A stretch of 20,361 nt of DNA from assembly GCF_001050035.1 (NCBI RefSeq), contig NZ_CVTA01000031.1, positions 1-20,361 on the forward strand. The letters are read 5' to 3'. Below are positions 7,247 through 14,295 of the stretch, piece by piece. Both the position numbers and the translations under genes were made by a program. The notes below the pieces were generated by a model. That model was given only the letters and a program-made list of their open reading frames with translations. It ran no database searches and was not told the DNA's origin. This stretch comes from Mycolicibacterium komanii (lineage in GTDB: Bacteria > Actinomycetota > Actinomycetes > Mycobacteriales > Mycobacteriaceae). The number at the start of each line of letters is the position of its first letter. Position 1 is the stretch's first letter.

Positions 7247-8695
7247 GTCCGGCAACTTGTCCGCGCTGACGGTGGTCTGCAACTCCACGTACTCGGAGAG
7301 TCCCTCTGCGCCGAACTCGCGACCGATTCCGGACTGCTTGAACCCGCCGAACGGCATCGTCGTGTCGAGGGTGTACATGTTGATTCCGTAGGTGCCGGTG
7401 CGGATCTCGGCGGCCACCTCCAGACCGTGCGCCACGTCGGACGTCCAGACCGAGCCCGCCAACCCGTACTCGCTGTCGTTGGCGATGCGGATCGCGTCGC
7501 GTTCATCGGTGTATTTGAGCACGGTCAGCACGGGCCCGAAGATCTCCTCGCGGGCGATGCGCATTTCGTTGGTTGCGTCGGTGAACAGCGTCGGCTGGAC
7601 ATACCATCCGCGGTCGAACGGTTTGTCTTTGCCGCCCAGCACCTTTCGGGCGCCCTCGGCCAGTCCGGCCTCGATATAGCCCTGCACCCGCTCTTGCTGG
7701 CGCCGCGCCACCAGCGGGCCGATATCGGTGGCGTCCTCGGCCGGATCGCCGACCTGAAGGCCCGACATCATCGCGGCCAGCGCGTCCACCACCTCGTCGT
7801 GGCGGCGTTCGCTCACCAGGATCCGCGTCTGCGCGACGCACGCCTGTCCGTTGTTCATCAGGCTGGCTGTCTTCAAATGCGCTACGGTGCGCTCGATGTC
7901 GGCGTCGTCGAGGATGATCGCCGCCGACTTACCGCCCAACTCCAGGCTGACGCGTTTGAGCTGCTCCCCGCACACGGCGGCGATATGCCGCCCCGTGACC
8001 GACGAGCCGGTGAAAGAGATCTTGTCCACACCCGGATGGCGCACCAGTCGCTCACCGGTGTCCCGGCCGCCGGGCAGGATGGAGACGACGCCCTCCGGCA
8101 GATCGACCTCCTCGATCATCTCCGCCAGCCACATCGCGTCGATGGGCGTCTCCGGCGCCGGCTTGACCACGACGGTGCAGCCCGCGATGAGCGCGGGAAT
8201 CATCTTGGGCATGATCAGGAACTGGGGGACGTTCCACGGCACGATCGCGCCGACGACGCCGACCGGGGCACGCCGGATCTGGACATCGCCGAACAGGCCT
8301 GGGCGCCGCTCGACCCAGGGGAAATCCCGCGCGGTGGCCGAGATCAGATGCATTTGGGCGAGCGCACCGGTCGCCTGCCCCAATCTGCTGAAGCTGCGCG
8401 GCGAGCCCATCTCCGCGGTGATGAGGTCGGCCATCTCTTCGGTCTCGGCGGCGTAGACCGACGCGAGCTTGTCGACCTTTTCCATTCGCTCTTCGACGCT
8501 CATCCGCGGCCACGGGCCCTCGTCGAATGCCTTTCGCGCGGCGGAAACGGCACGGTCGACGTCCTCGGGGGCGGCCTCAGGGGTTTCGCCGATCTGCTCT
8601 TCGGTGTGCGGCGAGATGACCGCGATTCGTTGTCCGGTGGCCGGCGGCTCCCAGCGGCCACCGATGAAAAGCCGTTCGTACGTCAGCGATCTCAT
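7238..8695 (-). CDS. NAD(P)-dependent aldehyde dehydrogenase
   Basis: A 485-aa ALDH superfamily enzyme of full length that oxidises an aldehyde to the acid. The key residues are present: PWNVP with N155, K178 in VVKPAPETP, the Rossmann loop FTGSSVTG at 228-235, the general base E252 in LELGGK, catalytic Cys286 in NNGQAC, and E384 in EEIFGPV. The start at 8695 has GGAGG seven bases upstream. Substrate is unknown; beside a P450, Rieske oxygenase and CoA ligase it could convert a hydroxylated side chain (via an aldehyde) to the acid that the ligase activates. It is convergent with the MaoC operon, with a nine-base overlap, and has its own upstream AT-rich region. Confidence 0.95.
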   Translation of the reverse strand: MRSLTYERLFIGGRWEPPATGQRIAVISPHTEEQIGETPEAAPEDVDRAVSAARKAFDEGPWPRMSVEERMEKVDKLASVYAAETEEMADLITAEMGSPRSFSRLGQATGALAQMHLISATARDFPWVERRPGLFGDVQIRRAPVGVVGAIVPWNVPQFLIMPKMIPALIAGCTVVVKPAPETPIDAMWLAEMIEEVDLPEGVVSILPGGRDTGERLVRHPGVDKISFTGSSVTGRHIAAVCGEQLKRVSLELGGKSAAIILDDADIERTVAHLKTASLMNNGQACVAQTRILVSERRHDEVVDALAAMMSGLQVGDPAEDATDIGPLVARRQQERVQGYIEAGLAEGARKVLGGKDKPFDRGWYVQPTLFTDATNEMRIAREEIFGPVLTVLKYTDERDAIRIANDSEYGLAGSVWTSDVAHGLEVAAEIRTGTYGINMYTLDTTMPFGGFKQSGIGREFGAEGLSEYVELQTTVSADKLPDLT

Positions 8696-8770
8696 GACGG
8701 TGCCTCCTCGTCGACGAACGGCGTCGGCCCGCGAGCCACGTCATGGCGGCACCGCGTGCCCGCTAAGGTC

Positions 8771-8802
8771 GCTATTAGTGCAAACATAACAAAGAAGACA
8801 TC
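8771..8802 (-). promoter_or_regulatory. AT-rich probable promoter region of the aldehyde dehydrogenase gene
   Basis: About 30 bases rich in A and T sit in an otherwise GC-rich intergenic region, 75-105 bases upstream of the ALDH start. On the minus strand it offers TATGTT as a possible -10 (TAnnnT), but no convincing -35. The rest of the 254-base gap up to 8949 shows no gene or repeat that I can see. Confidence 0.3.
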
Positions 8803-8949
8803 TGAAATGGGCGCGTGATCGAGCGCCTGCAGCCTCGACGCGGTCCACGGGATCGCCGCCGGTCGACCTCCGCTGGCGCATTGTGGCGAAAACCGCTGGT
8901 GAGACAGTTTCGGGGCGTATCGTCCGGTCAGGGACGAGGGAGGTCGTCG

Positions 8950-9951
8950 ATGTCGCGTATGAAGTGGCCACCAGTGCGACGGTTGATCCGATGGGGTGCC
9001 GCCACGGCGGCGGCCGCGCTGCTACCCGCCCTGGTCGCCGGAGGGCCAAGCCCTGTCGCACAGGCCTTTTCGAGCCCGAACCTGCCGATCGAACAACTGG
9101 ATGTGCCGTCGGCGGCGATGAACCGCACCGTGCGCGTCGAGTTCCTCTCCGCCGGTACTGATTCACCCGCGCTCTATCTGCTGGACAGCATGGAGGCCGG
9201 CGACGACCTCAACGGATGGGACATCAACACCCAGGCCTTCGACTGGTACAACGGCTCGGGTATCTCCGTGGTGATGCCCGTGGGCGGCAAGTCGAGCTTC
9301 TACTCCGACTGGTATGCACCCGCGGTCGGCAACGGCGGGACCTACACCTACAAGTGGGAGACCTTCCTGAGCCAGGAGCTTCCGGCGTGGCTGGCCGCCA
9401 ACAAGGCGGTACGGCCGACGCAAAACGCGGTGGTGGGATTCTCGATGGGCGGGTCGGCGGCGCTGATCCTGGCGGCCTATCACCCGCAGCTGTTCAGCTA
9501 CGCCGGATCGCTGTCGGGCTTTCTGAACCTGTCGGCGCCGGACGGGCCGGGACAGGTCAGGGTGGCCCAGATGTGGAACGGCGGCTTCGACCCCGCCGCG
9601 ATGTGGGGGCCGCCCGGCGATCCGGCGTGGGCCCGCAACGACCCCACCGTGCAGGCGGGCAGGCTCGCCGCCAACGGCACCCGCGTCTGGATCTACTGTG
9701 GCAACGGCACACTCACCGACCCGGCGCTCGCCAGTCCCGACGCACCCATCGCCGGGCTGGGCTTCCTCGAGGGCTTCGCGATCGACTCCAACCGAGCCTT
9801 CGTCGACGCCTACATCGCCGCCGGCGGGAACAACGGTGTCTTCAACTTCCCCGAAGGCATCCACAGCTGGGGCTACGCGGGCCAGCAGCTACTACAGATG
9901 AAACCCGACGTCCAGCGAGTCCTGGAGGCCCAGCCTGCCGACGAACGATGA
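8950..9951 (+). CDS. Antigen 85 family mycolyltransferase (FbpC-like), secreted
   Basis: A 333-aa alpha/beta-hydrolase that in this family moves mycolic acids between trehalose monomycolate and trehalose or arabinogalactan in the cell envelope. A basic N-terminus and hydrophobic stretch (about 12-32) form a signal peptide, likely cut after Ala39 (VAQA then FSSPNLP). Catalytic residues are Ser165 in GFSMGG, Glu274 in LEGF and His305 in [23 protein letters not shown] and YCGNGT are family hallmarks. The two cysteines that form a disulphide in Ag85A/B are Val and Thr here, as their absence in Ag85C would predict. GAGGGAGG at 8936-8943 supports ATG 8950; Met4 is an alternative. The position matching the trehalose-contacting Arg43 of Ag85C appears to be Glu82, so this may be a paralogue with altered acceptor use. 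Confidence 0.9.
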   Translation: MSRMKWPPVRRLIRWGAATAAAALLPALVAGGPSPVAQAFSSPNLPIEQLDVPSAAMNRTVRVEFLSAGTDSPALYLLDSMEAGDDLNGWDINTQAFDWYNGSGISVVMPVGGKSSFYSDWYAPAVGNGGTYTYKWETFLSQELPAWLAANKAVRPTQNAVVGFSMGGSAALILAAYHPQLFSYAGSLSGFLNLSAPDGPGQVRVAQMWNGGFDPAAMWGPPGDPAWARNDPTVQAGRLAANGTRVWIYCGNGTLTDPALASPDAPIAGLGFLEGFAIDSNRAFVDAYIAAGGNNGVFNFPEGIHSWGYAGQQLLQMKPDVQRVLEAQPADER

Positions 9952-9982
9952 AGCAGTGCAACGTGATCGGCGCACCTGGCTG

Positions 9983-10429
9983 ATGTCCTCCACGCACCGG
10001 ACCCTTCACGAGGACATACCCGCACCTCCCGCCGATGTCCGCGCTTTCTACATCGATTTCGACAATCTCTCCGCCGTGCACCCGCTCGTCGTGTCGGTGC
10101 GGTCAACCGGTCGAACGCCGGACGAGCACGGCTATCAACAGGATTACCGGATCGTCGACCGAATCCGGATGGGGCCGTTCACGATGCGCACGGCGTACCG
10201 GGCGCGGTTGAGCGTTCCGTGGGCCGGTGACGTGACGGCGGAGGCGCGGCAGTTCCCCGGCGTGCGTCTGCGCACGAATGTCGAGTTCGTTCCGACCGGC
10301 ACGGGCACTCGAGTGATCGAACACATCACGATCGACGCCCCTCGCCCCCTGGCGGCGTTCACCGTGCGCGAGGCGACGAGCGCGCATCGCGAGATGCTCG
10401 CCGGCATGCGACGCCGGTTCGAGAACTAG
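9983..10429 (+). CDS. SRPBCC (START/Bet v1-like) family protein
   Basis: A 148-aa protein with the polyketide cyclase/START-like pattern: an opening beta strand (HRTLHEDIPAPPADVRAF), FYIDFDNLSAVHP, a central antiparallel sheet and a long C-terminal helix ending MLAGMRRRFEN. The fold binds a hydrophobic ligand, and function cannot be told. ATG 9983 gives the usual N-terminus; GTG 9956, nine codons earlier, is an alternative without a clear ribosome binding site. It follows the mycolyltransferase by 31 bases and may share its transcript. Its stop shares a CTAG palindrome with the convergent gene. Confidence 0.75.
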   Translation: MSSTHRTLHEDIPAPPADVRAFYIDFDNLSAVHPLVVSVRSTGRTPDEHGYQQDYRIVDRIRMGPFTMRTAYRARLSVPWAGDVTAEARQFPGVRLRTNVEFVPTGTGTRVIEHITIDAPRPLAAFTVREATSAHREMLAGMRRRFEN

Positions 10430-10848
10430 CCCTCGTCGTCGGACGGAGCGGGGTCCGGCTCCGAATCCGTCTGGTTGGCGTCGAGCACGCTGACCGCGAT
10501 GCCGTACGGCAGGAACCGCACCTTGCGGGACGGGTCGGTGTTGTTCTTGTTCGCTCGCAGGGCGTCCAGCTCCGTTGGATAGACCTGCTCGATGTGGGCC
10601 CCGCCGTCCGCGTCCACGGTGTAGATCGCCCACACCCCGTCACCGGTCTCGCCCGTGGTCTCTGGTTCACGCCGCGGCCGCGACGAGCGGGTGAACTCGT
10701 CGACCAGGTTGGCCCACCCGGCGCGTTCTCCCGAGGTGCTGAAGAACCTGCCGAGGCCGTCGAGCGCATCGCGCAACCCCTCACCCGCCTCGCGCACGAC
10801 GCGGTCGAATTCCTCGGGGTCGAACCCGAACGGGCCGTTGCTGCTCAT
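10426..10848 (-). CDS. Conserved hypothetical protein, acidic C-terminus
   Basis: A 140-aa protein that I do not recognise by function. The N-terminal third (FDPEEFDRVVREAGEGL) looks helical. The middle (VWAIYTVDADGGAHIEQVYPTELDALRANKNN) has a beta pattern, followed by RKVRFLPYGIAVSVLD. The last 15 residues are Asp/Glu/Pro-rich. There is no signal peptide or membrane segment, so it is probably cytosolic. A strong GGAGGA ribosome binding site precedes ATG 10848, and an upstream extension of the frame is rejected for that reason. The stop (TAG, 10428-10426) overlaps the convergent SRPBCC stop at CTAG. It diverges from the tandem NTF2-like gene. Confidence 0.8.
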   Translation of the reverse strand: MSSNGPFGFDPEEFDRVVREAGEGLRDALDGLGRFFSTSGERAGWANLVDEFTRSSRPRREPETTGETGDGVWAIYTVDADGGAHIEQVYPTELDALRANKNNTDPSRKVRFLPYGIAVSVLDANQTDSEPDPAPSDDEG

Positions 10849-10955
10849 GGTGCATCCTCCTCGGCGCGGCGCCCCTGTGCGCGGCGGTAATCCCAGTGTG
10901 CCCGCCGGTGGGGAAGTAGTCGACTGAAGCGATGGCGAGGTGGTAGGCAACCTGT

Positions 10956-11759
10956 ATGGCCATCTCACCGGCGGACGCGCTGGCCGCGGTCGAGCGGTCC
11001 CCGGCCGCCGTCGCGGTCCACGACCGCAACGCCTGGGTGGGCGCCTTCACCTTCGACGGCGTCGTCGAAGACCCGGTCGGTTCGCAACCGCACCGCGGCA
11101 CCACCGCGATCACCCGCTTCTACGACACGTTCGTCGGCCCGCGCGACATCGCCTTTCACCGTGACGTCGACATCGTCGTGGGCGCCACCGTGATACGCGA
11201 TCTGGAGCTCGAGGTGCAGATGGCGGCGGGGCTGACGCTACGAATCCCGACCTATCTGCGCTACCACCTCGAGGACGATGCGGGAGAGCTGAAAATCGCT
11301 GAGCTGTCGGCCTTTTGGGAACTTCCGACGATGGTCGGGCAATTCCTCAAGGGGGGCGTCCGCTCGGTTCCCGCCGGGCTCCAGCTGTCTCGGGGGCTGC
11401 TGATCAACCAGGGCGTGGTCGGTGCGCTCGGCTTCCTCGGCGGCTTCCGCGGGGTCGGCCCAGCGGGCAAGCGACGGTTCGACCAGTTCCTCGCCGCGGC
11501 CCACACCGGTGACGAGGTCGGGGTGCGTCGCTGGTTGGGCGGCGGCACGCGGATCACCGCCGGTGACCATGCGCCGATGGGCAGCACCGAGCTGTTGTCC
11601 CGGCTGACCGGCGCCCGCTCGCGCAAAGTCATCGCCTCCGGCCACAGCCTGGTCTGCGGCATCGAGGCCGCAGGCGCGCGCGACGTGCTCATTGCCGACG
11701 TGGCGGCGAAGCCGTTCGCGATCAGGCGAATCCGTTATTACACCGAGACCGGGGACTGA
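10956..11759 (+). CDS. Tandem NTF2/SnoaL-like protein (two domains)
   Basis: A 267-aa protein with two NTF2-fold-like halves. Residues 1-125 contain an N-terminal helix, FDGVVEDPVGSQPHRG, an ITRFYDTFV helix and a beta-rich end LTLRIPTYLRYHLE, like SnoaL ketosteroid-isomerase relatives. Residues about 170-267 repeat the pattern (RRFDQFLAAAHTGDEVGVRRWL, here written from its two parts RRFDQFLAAAHTGD and EVGVRRWL; then IRRIRYY at the end). The linker (about 130-165) is glycine-rich and hydrophobic. No catalytic residue can be assigned. Upstream, GAGGTGG is 12 bases from ATG 10956 and TAGGCA lies seven bases before it, so the leader is either very short or weak. The next gene starts 46 bases on. 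Confidence 0.75.
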   Translation: MAISPADALAAVERSPAAVAVHDRNAWVGAFTFDGVVEDPVGSQPHRGTTAITRFYDTFVGPRDIAFHRDVDIVVGATVIRDLELEVQMAAGLTLRIPTYLRYHLEDDAGELKIAELSAFWELPTMVGQFLKGGVRSVPAGLQLSRGLLINQGVVGALGFLGGFRGVGPAGKRRFDQFLAAAHTGDEVGVRRWLGGGTRITAGDHAPMGSTELLSRLTGARSRKVIASGHSLVCGIEAAGARDVLIADVAAKPFAIRRIRYYTETGD

Positions 11760-11805
11760 ACCACCGAGACGTTTCGCCACAACGAGCCCGGGCAACCCGG
11801 CAACC

Positions 11806-12228
11806 ATGCGACACACTGATTCACGCGAGATCGCGATCGCGGGCGTCGTGGTGGCCGCGGTGCTGGCGTCCTGCCTGATCCTGCCCACCATGGGGCGCCT
11901 CGCGACACTCGACGGGACGTGGACCGCCGCCGCGATTTTCGGGATACCTACCGTCGCGGTGCTGGTCGTCACCGGCTACCGGCACTACGGGCCTGCCCGC
12001 AGCGTGGCCGTAGCGGTCGTGGTCATGGGCATCGCCATGATCGTCAGCTGGGCGTTCTCGGTCTTCGTGGTGGCCGCCGCGATGAGCGGGTCGGCCACGA
12101 CGCTGGCGATGGGGGTGTTGCTGTACGGGGTACCCGCCCTCGTGGTCGGGCTGCTCGGGCTTCTCGCGCTCAAGCTGGTCCCGGCCCGCCGACCGACGAG
12201 CAACCGTTTGGCCACCCCCGGCGCGTAA
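11806..12228 (+). CDS. Small four-helix membrane protein
   Basis: A 140-aa protein with four hydrophobic segments at roughly residues 9-30, 41-58, 66-92 and 100-125, and a basic tail (PARRPTSNR). It is probably an inner-membrane protein; I do not recognise a family and infer no activity. ATG 11806 is preferred over an upstream in-frame start at 11692 because that extension overlaps the preceding gene and is Arg/Ser/Pro-rich shadow sequence. No clear ribosome binding site is seen. It sits between the tandem NTF2-like gene and a small acidic protein, all on the same strand with short gaps. Confidence 0.7.
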   Translation: MRHTDSREIAIAGVVVAAVLASCLILPTMGRLATLDGTWTAAAIFGIPTVAVLVVTGYRHYGPARSVAVAVVVMGIAMIVSWAFSVFVVAAAMSGSATTLAMGVLLYGVPALVVGLLGLLALKLVPARRPTSNRLATPGA

Positions 12229-12237
12229 CCCGGCCGC

Positions 12238-12420
12238 ATGACTCCGCGTGAAGACGACGACAGCGAAGAGGGCGTCACCGACGACGGCCACGTAGCGGCC
12301 TCCCGGGCCGGCAAGGACGGCGACGACGACGACGGCACCTACGTGGGCCAAACGTTCTCCGACGACGCGATCGACGCGGAGGAGACCGGGGCCGAGGCGC
12401 GCAGCAACGACGGCCGCTGA
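12238..12420 (+). CDS. Small acidic hypothetical protein (60 aa)
   Basis: A 60-aa protein with more than a third Asp/Glu, including DGDDDDGTY, and almost no hydrophobic residues, so probably disordered and soluble. It begins nine bases after the membrane protein's stop, which suggests co-transcription. No ribosome binding site is obvious. The opposite strand also has an open frame here, but the strongly acidic, stop-bounded composition and operon spacing favour this one. Function unknown; a chance reading frame is possible. Confidence 0.5.
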   Translation: MTPREDDDSEEGVTDDGHVAASRAGKDGDDDDGTYVGQTFSDDAIDAEETGAEARSNDGR

Positions 12421-12437
12421 TCGGCCGGCACACGGGA

Positions 12438-12467
12438 TCGCGGAACGGTCGCGGAAACATCGCGAGA
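12438..12467. repeat. Three phased 11-bp repeats (TCGCG...)
   Basis: TCGCGGAA at 12438 and 12449, and TCGCGA at 12460, recur at an exact 11-base period (about one helical turn). This lies in the 121-base gap before the 193-aa gene. The phasing could suit a protein binding the same DNA face repeatedly, but chance repetition in GC-rich DNA is possible. Confidence 0.35.
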
Positions 12468-12541
12468 GGCTTGCACGGGGTGTCTCGATTCGGTCGCAGC
12501 AGTCGCGTCGCGTGCGGCGCCCGGTGGGCGCGTGAGACGGT

Positions 12542-13123
12542 ATGAGCATCATGCCTGACGACGACGAGATCACCGAGATCACCTACGAGGAATTCGGTCG
12601 CAGATTCTTCGAGGTCGCCGTGACCGAGGACCGCGTCGGTGACGCCATCGCCGAGATCGCGGGTGACGAGTTCGAGATGGGGCCCATCGCCCAGGGTCCG
12701 GGCAAGATCGCGAAGGTCACCGCGAGGGTCCGGATCCAGAAGCCGCGTTTGACCCGCCACGTCGGGCCGATGATCACCTTCGCCATCCGCATCCCACTGG
12801 AGATCGACATGATGGTCGATCTGCGCATCGACAAGCCGAAGTTCATGGTGTTCGGCGAAATCGCCCTGCGCGCCACCGCCCGGGCCGCCGAACCGCTGCT
12901 GCTGATTCTCGACGTCGAGAAGCCTCGGGCATCCGACATCTCGATCCACGTGACGTCGAAATCGCTGCGTGGCGAGTTGGTCCGCATCCTCGGCGGCATC
13001 GACGCCGAGATCCGGCGGTTCATCGCCGCCCATGTCGCGGGCGAGATCGACAGCCCGGCCTCCCAGAAGGCCAAGGTGATCGACGTCGGGTCCACCATCG
13101 ACACCGCCTGGACGGGCGTCTGA
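12542..13123 (+). CDS. Conserved hypothetical protein (193 aa), beta-rich
   Basis: A 193-aa protein without signal peptide. It opens with an acidic helix (EITYEEFGRRFFEVAVTED), then alternating hydrophobic strands (ARVRIQKPRLTRHVGPMITF, FMVFGEIALRATARAA, LLLILDVEKPRASDISIHV) and a C-terminal helical end (EIRRFIAAHVAGEI). The alternating pattern resembles lipid-binding beta sheets such as DUF2993/LmeA-like proteins, but no family motif is certain. ATG 12542 has only a weak GAGACGG upstream; ATG 12551 (MPDDDE) is an alternative. A long open frame on the opposite strand (12275-13285) is a shadow. A DUF732 gene follows 25 bases later. Confidence 0.75.
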   Translation: MSIMPDDDEITEITYEEFGRRFFEVAVTEDRVGDAIAEIAGDEFEMGPIAQGPGKIAKVTARVRIQKPRLTRHVGPMITFAIRIPLEIDMMVDLRIDKPKFMVFGEIALRATARAAEPLLLILDVEKPRASDISIHVTSKSLRGELVRILGGIDAEIRRFIAAHVAGEIDSPASQKAKVIDVGSTIDTAWTGV

Positions 13124-13136
13124 GGGGTCCGCAGCG

Positions 13137-13142
13137 TAGGAT
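13137..13142 (+). promoter_or_regulatory. -10 box for a leaderless transcript of the DUF732 gene
   Basis: TAGGAT matches the mycobacterial -10 pattern TAnnnT and ends seven bases before the GTG at 13149, the spacing expected when transcription starts at the first base of the start codon. No ribosome binding site is seen. Inferred from position. Confidence 0.45.
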
Positions 13143-13148
13143 TCCCGG

Positions 13149-13514
13149 GTGCTTAGCAAACCCGTGTCGGCGCTCGCGTTGACCACCGGACTCCTCGCCG
13201 CGGCGGCCGTCGTCGCCGCGCCCGCCCAGGCAGACCCCGTCGACGACGCGTTCCTCAACGCGGTGACCGAGGCCGGCGTCGTCATGAGCGATCCGAGCAG
13301 CGCCGCCGCCGTCGGTCAGCAGGTGTGCCCGATGTTGGCCGACCCGGGCCAGAACGCCGCCGACGTCGCCGCCAAGGTCGCCGACATGGGCGGTATGTCG
13401 CTGGGACCGGCGACCATGTTCACCGGCATCGCGATCTCGATGTTCTGCCCCGCGATGGTGTCCTCGATCGCCGACGGACGGTCACCGATCCCGCTGCCGT
13501 TCCTCGGTATCTAG
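13149..13514 (+). CDS. DUF732 family secreted protein
   Basis: A 121-aa exported protein. The signal peptide has a short basic start, a hydrophobic core (residues 7-24) and a probable cut after Ala28 in PAQA then DPVDD. The mature part has the DUF732 layout: DDAFLNAVTEAGV, a conserved Cys60 in GQQVCP, a helix, and Cys100 in SMFCP; the two cysteines probably form a disulphide. Function in mycobacteria is unknown. The start is GTG 13149. Its stop (13512-13514) shares a CTAG palindrome with the convergent SGNH hydrolase stop. Confidence 0.85.
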   Translation: MLSKPVSALALTTGLLAAAAVVAAPAQADPVDDAFLNAVTEAGVVMSDPSSAAAVGQQVCPMLADPGQNAADVAAKVADMGGMSLGPATMFTGIAISMFCPAMVSSIADGRSPIPLPFLGI

Positions 13515-14281
13515 GCCGCCACACCCTGCAACCGCGGTCGTTTCGGTCCGCGGCCGTCTCCGGTCGAGCGGCCCCGTAGGTGCCGCCAGAGCCACGGCAG
13601 CAACATGTTCTGCGTCCACAGCAACTGGGCGTAGGCCTGCGACCGCAGCGGGGGCCGGCGCGCGGAATCCGAGGGCAGCGTCCAGTCGCGGTTGCTGCCG
13701 GGCAACCCGAGCGCCTCGGCGGCGGCGGCCGCGAACAGAGCATGCCCCTTGGCCGAACCGTGCACGCGGTCGTCGCTCCAGGTGTCCACATCGGTCATCG
13801 ACGGCGCCGCGAACAGATCGACCAGCCGGAATCCGTACCGGTCGGTGGCCGCCCGGATCGCGGCGTTGATCCGTTCGACCCGGCCGGCGATCACCCGCCC
13901 GATCGGAAGGATCCGGGCCAGGTCCGGAAAGGTGGTCGTCACGACGGTGGCGCCCGAGTCGGCGAGCCTGGCGTAAAGCTCCTCCAACTCCGCGATCGCC
14001 TGCGGGAAATGGCGCCCGGGGCGGGTGACGTCGTTCATCCCGATACACACGGTCACGAGGTCCGGCCGCATGGCCAACGCCTGCGGCAACTGGTCGTCGA
14101 GCACGTCGCGGATCTGCCTGCCCCGCACCGCGAGGTTGGCGTACGCCAGGCCCGGGTGGTGGGTGTCGAGCATCGCGGCGAGGCGGTCGGCGAATCCGAC
14201 GAGTTCGCCGGAATCGTCGATGTCCCATAGGCCCTCGGTCTGGCTGTCGCCGATGGCGACGTAGCGGGTGTAGCGAACCAC
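13511..14281 (-). CDS. SGNH/GDSL-type hydrolase (lipase/esterase)
   Basis: A 256-aa SGNH hydrolase that cleaves esters, possibly of lipids or acetylated sugars. The four blocks are visible: AIGDSQTEG with nucleophile Ser13, AVRGRQ with Gly54, GMNDV with Asn83, and DRVHGS giving D171/H174. There is no signal peptide, so it looks cytosolic. The C-terminal 55 residues (after GLPGSNRDW) form a helical, arginine-rich extension beyond the fold. The frame is open far upstream but that part is shadow of the ankyrin gene; the family N-terminus starts with GTG 14281. A GAAGG lies too close for a normal ribosome binding site, and a -10-like TAGAGT overlaps the ankyrin stop, so a leaderless mRNA is possible. 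Confidence 0.85.
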   Translation of the reverse strand: MVRYTRYVAIGDSQTEGLWDIDDSGELVGFADRLAAMLDTHHPGLAYANLAVRGRQIRDVLDDQLPQALAMRPDLVTVCIGMNDVTRPGRHFPQAIAELEELYARLADSGATVVTTTFPDLARILPIGRVIAGRVERINAAIRAATDRYGFRLVDLFAAPSMTDVDTWSDDRVHGSAKGHALFAAAAAEALGLPGSNRDWTLPSDSARRPPLRSQAYAQLLWTQNMLLPWLWRHLRGRSTGDGRGPKRPRLQGVAA

Positions 14282-14289
14282 GCCTTCGC

Positions 14290-14295
14290 ACTCTA
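14290..14295 (-). promoter_or_regulatory. -10 box candidate for a leaderless SGNH hydrolase transcript
   Basis: On the minus strand TAGAGT (TAnnnT) ends eight bases before the GTG at 14281. It overlaps the TAG stop of the ankyrin gene, so the upstream gene's stop codon would also be promoter sequence. It may instead be read within a bicistronic message. Confidence 0.3.

Noticed and set aside
7427..8818. 463-aa plus-strand open frame opposite the aldehyde dehydrogenase
   Set aside because: Shadow of an unambiguous ALDH gene with all catalytic residues.
12275..13285. 336-aa minus-strand open frame over the small acidic and 193-aa genes
   Set aside because: Asp/Gly/His/Arg-rich shadow with no recognisable motif; the plus-strand genes have better composition and spacing.
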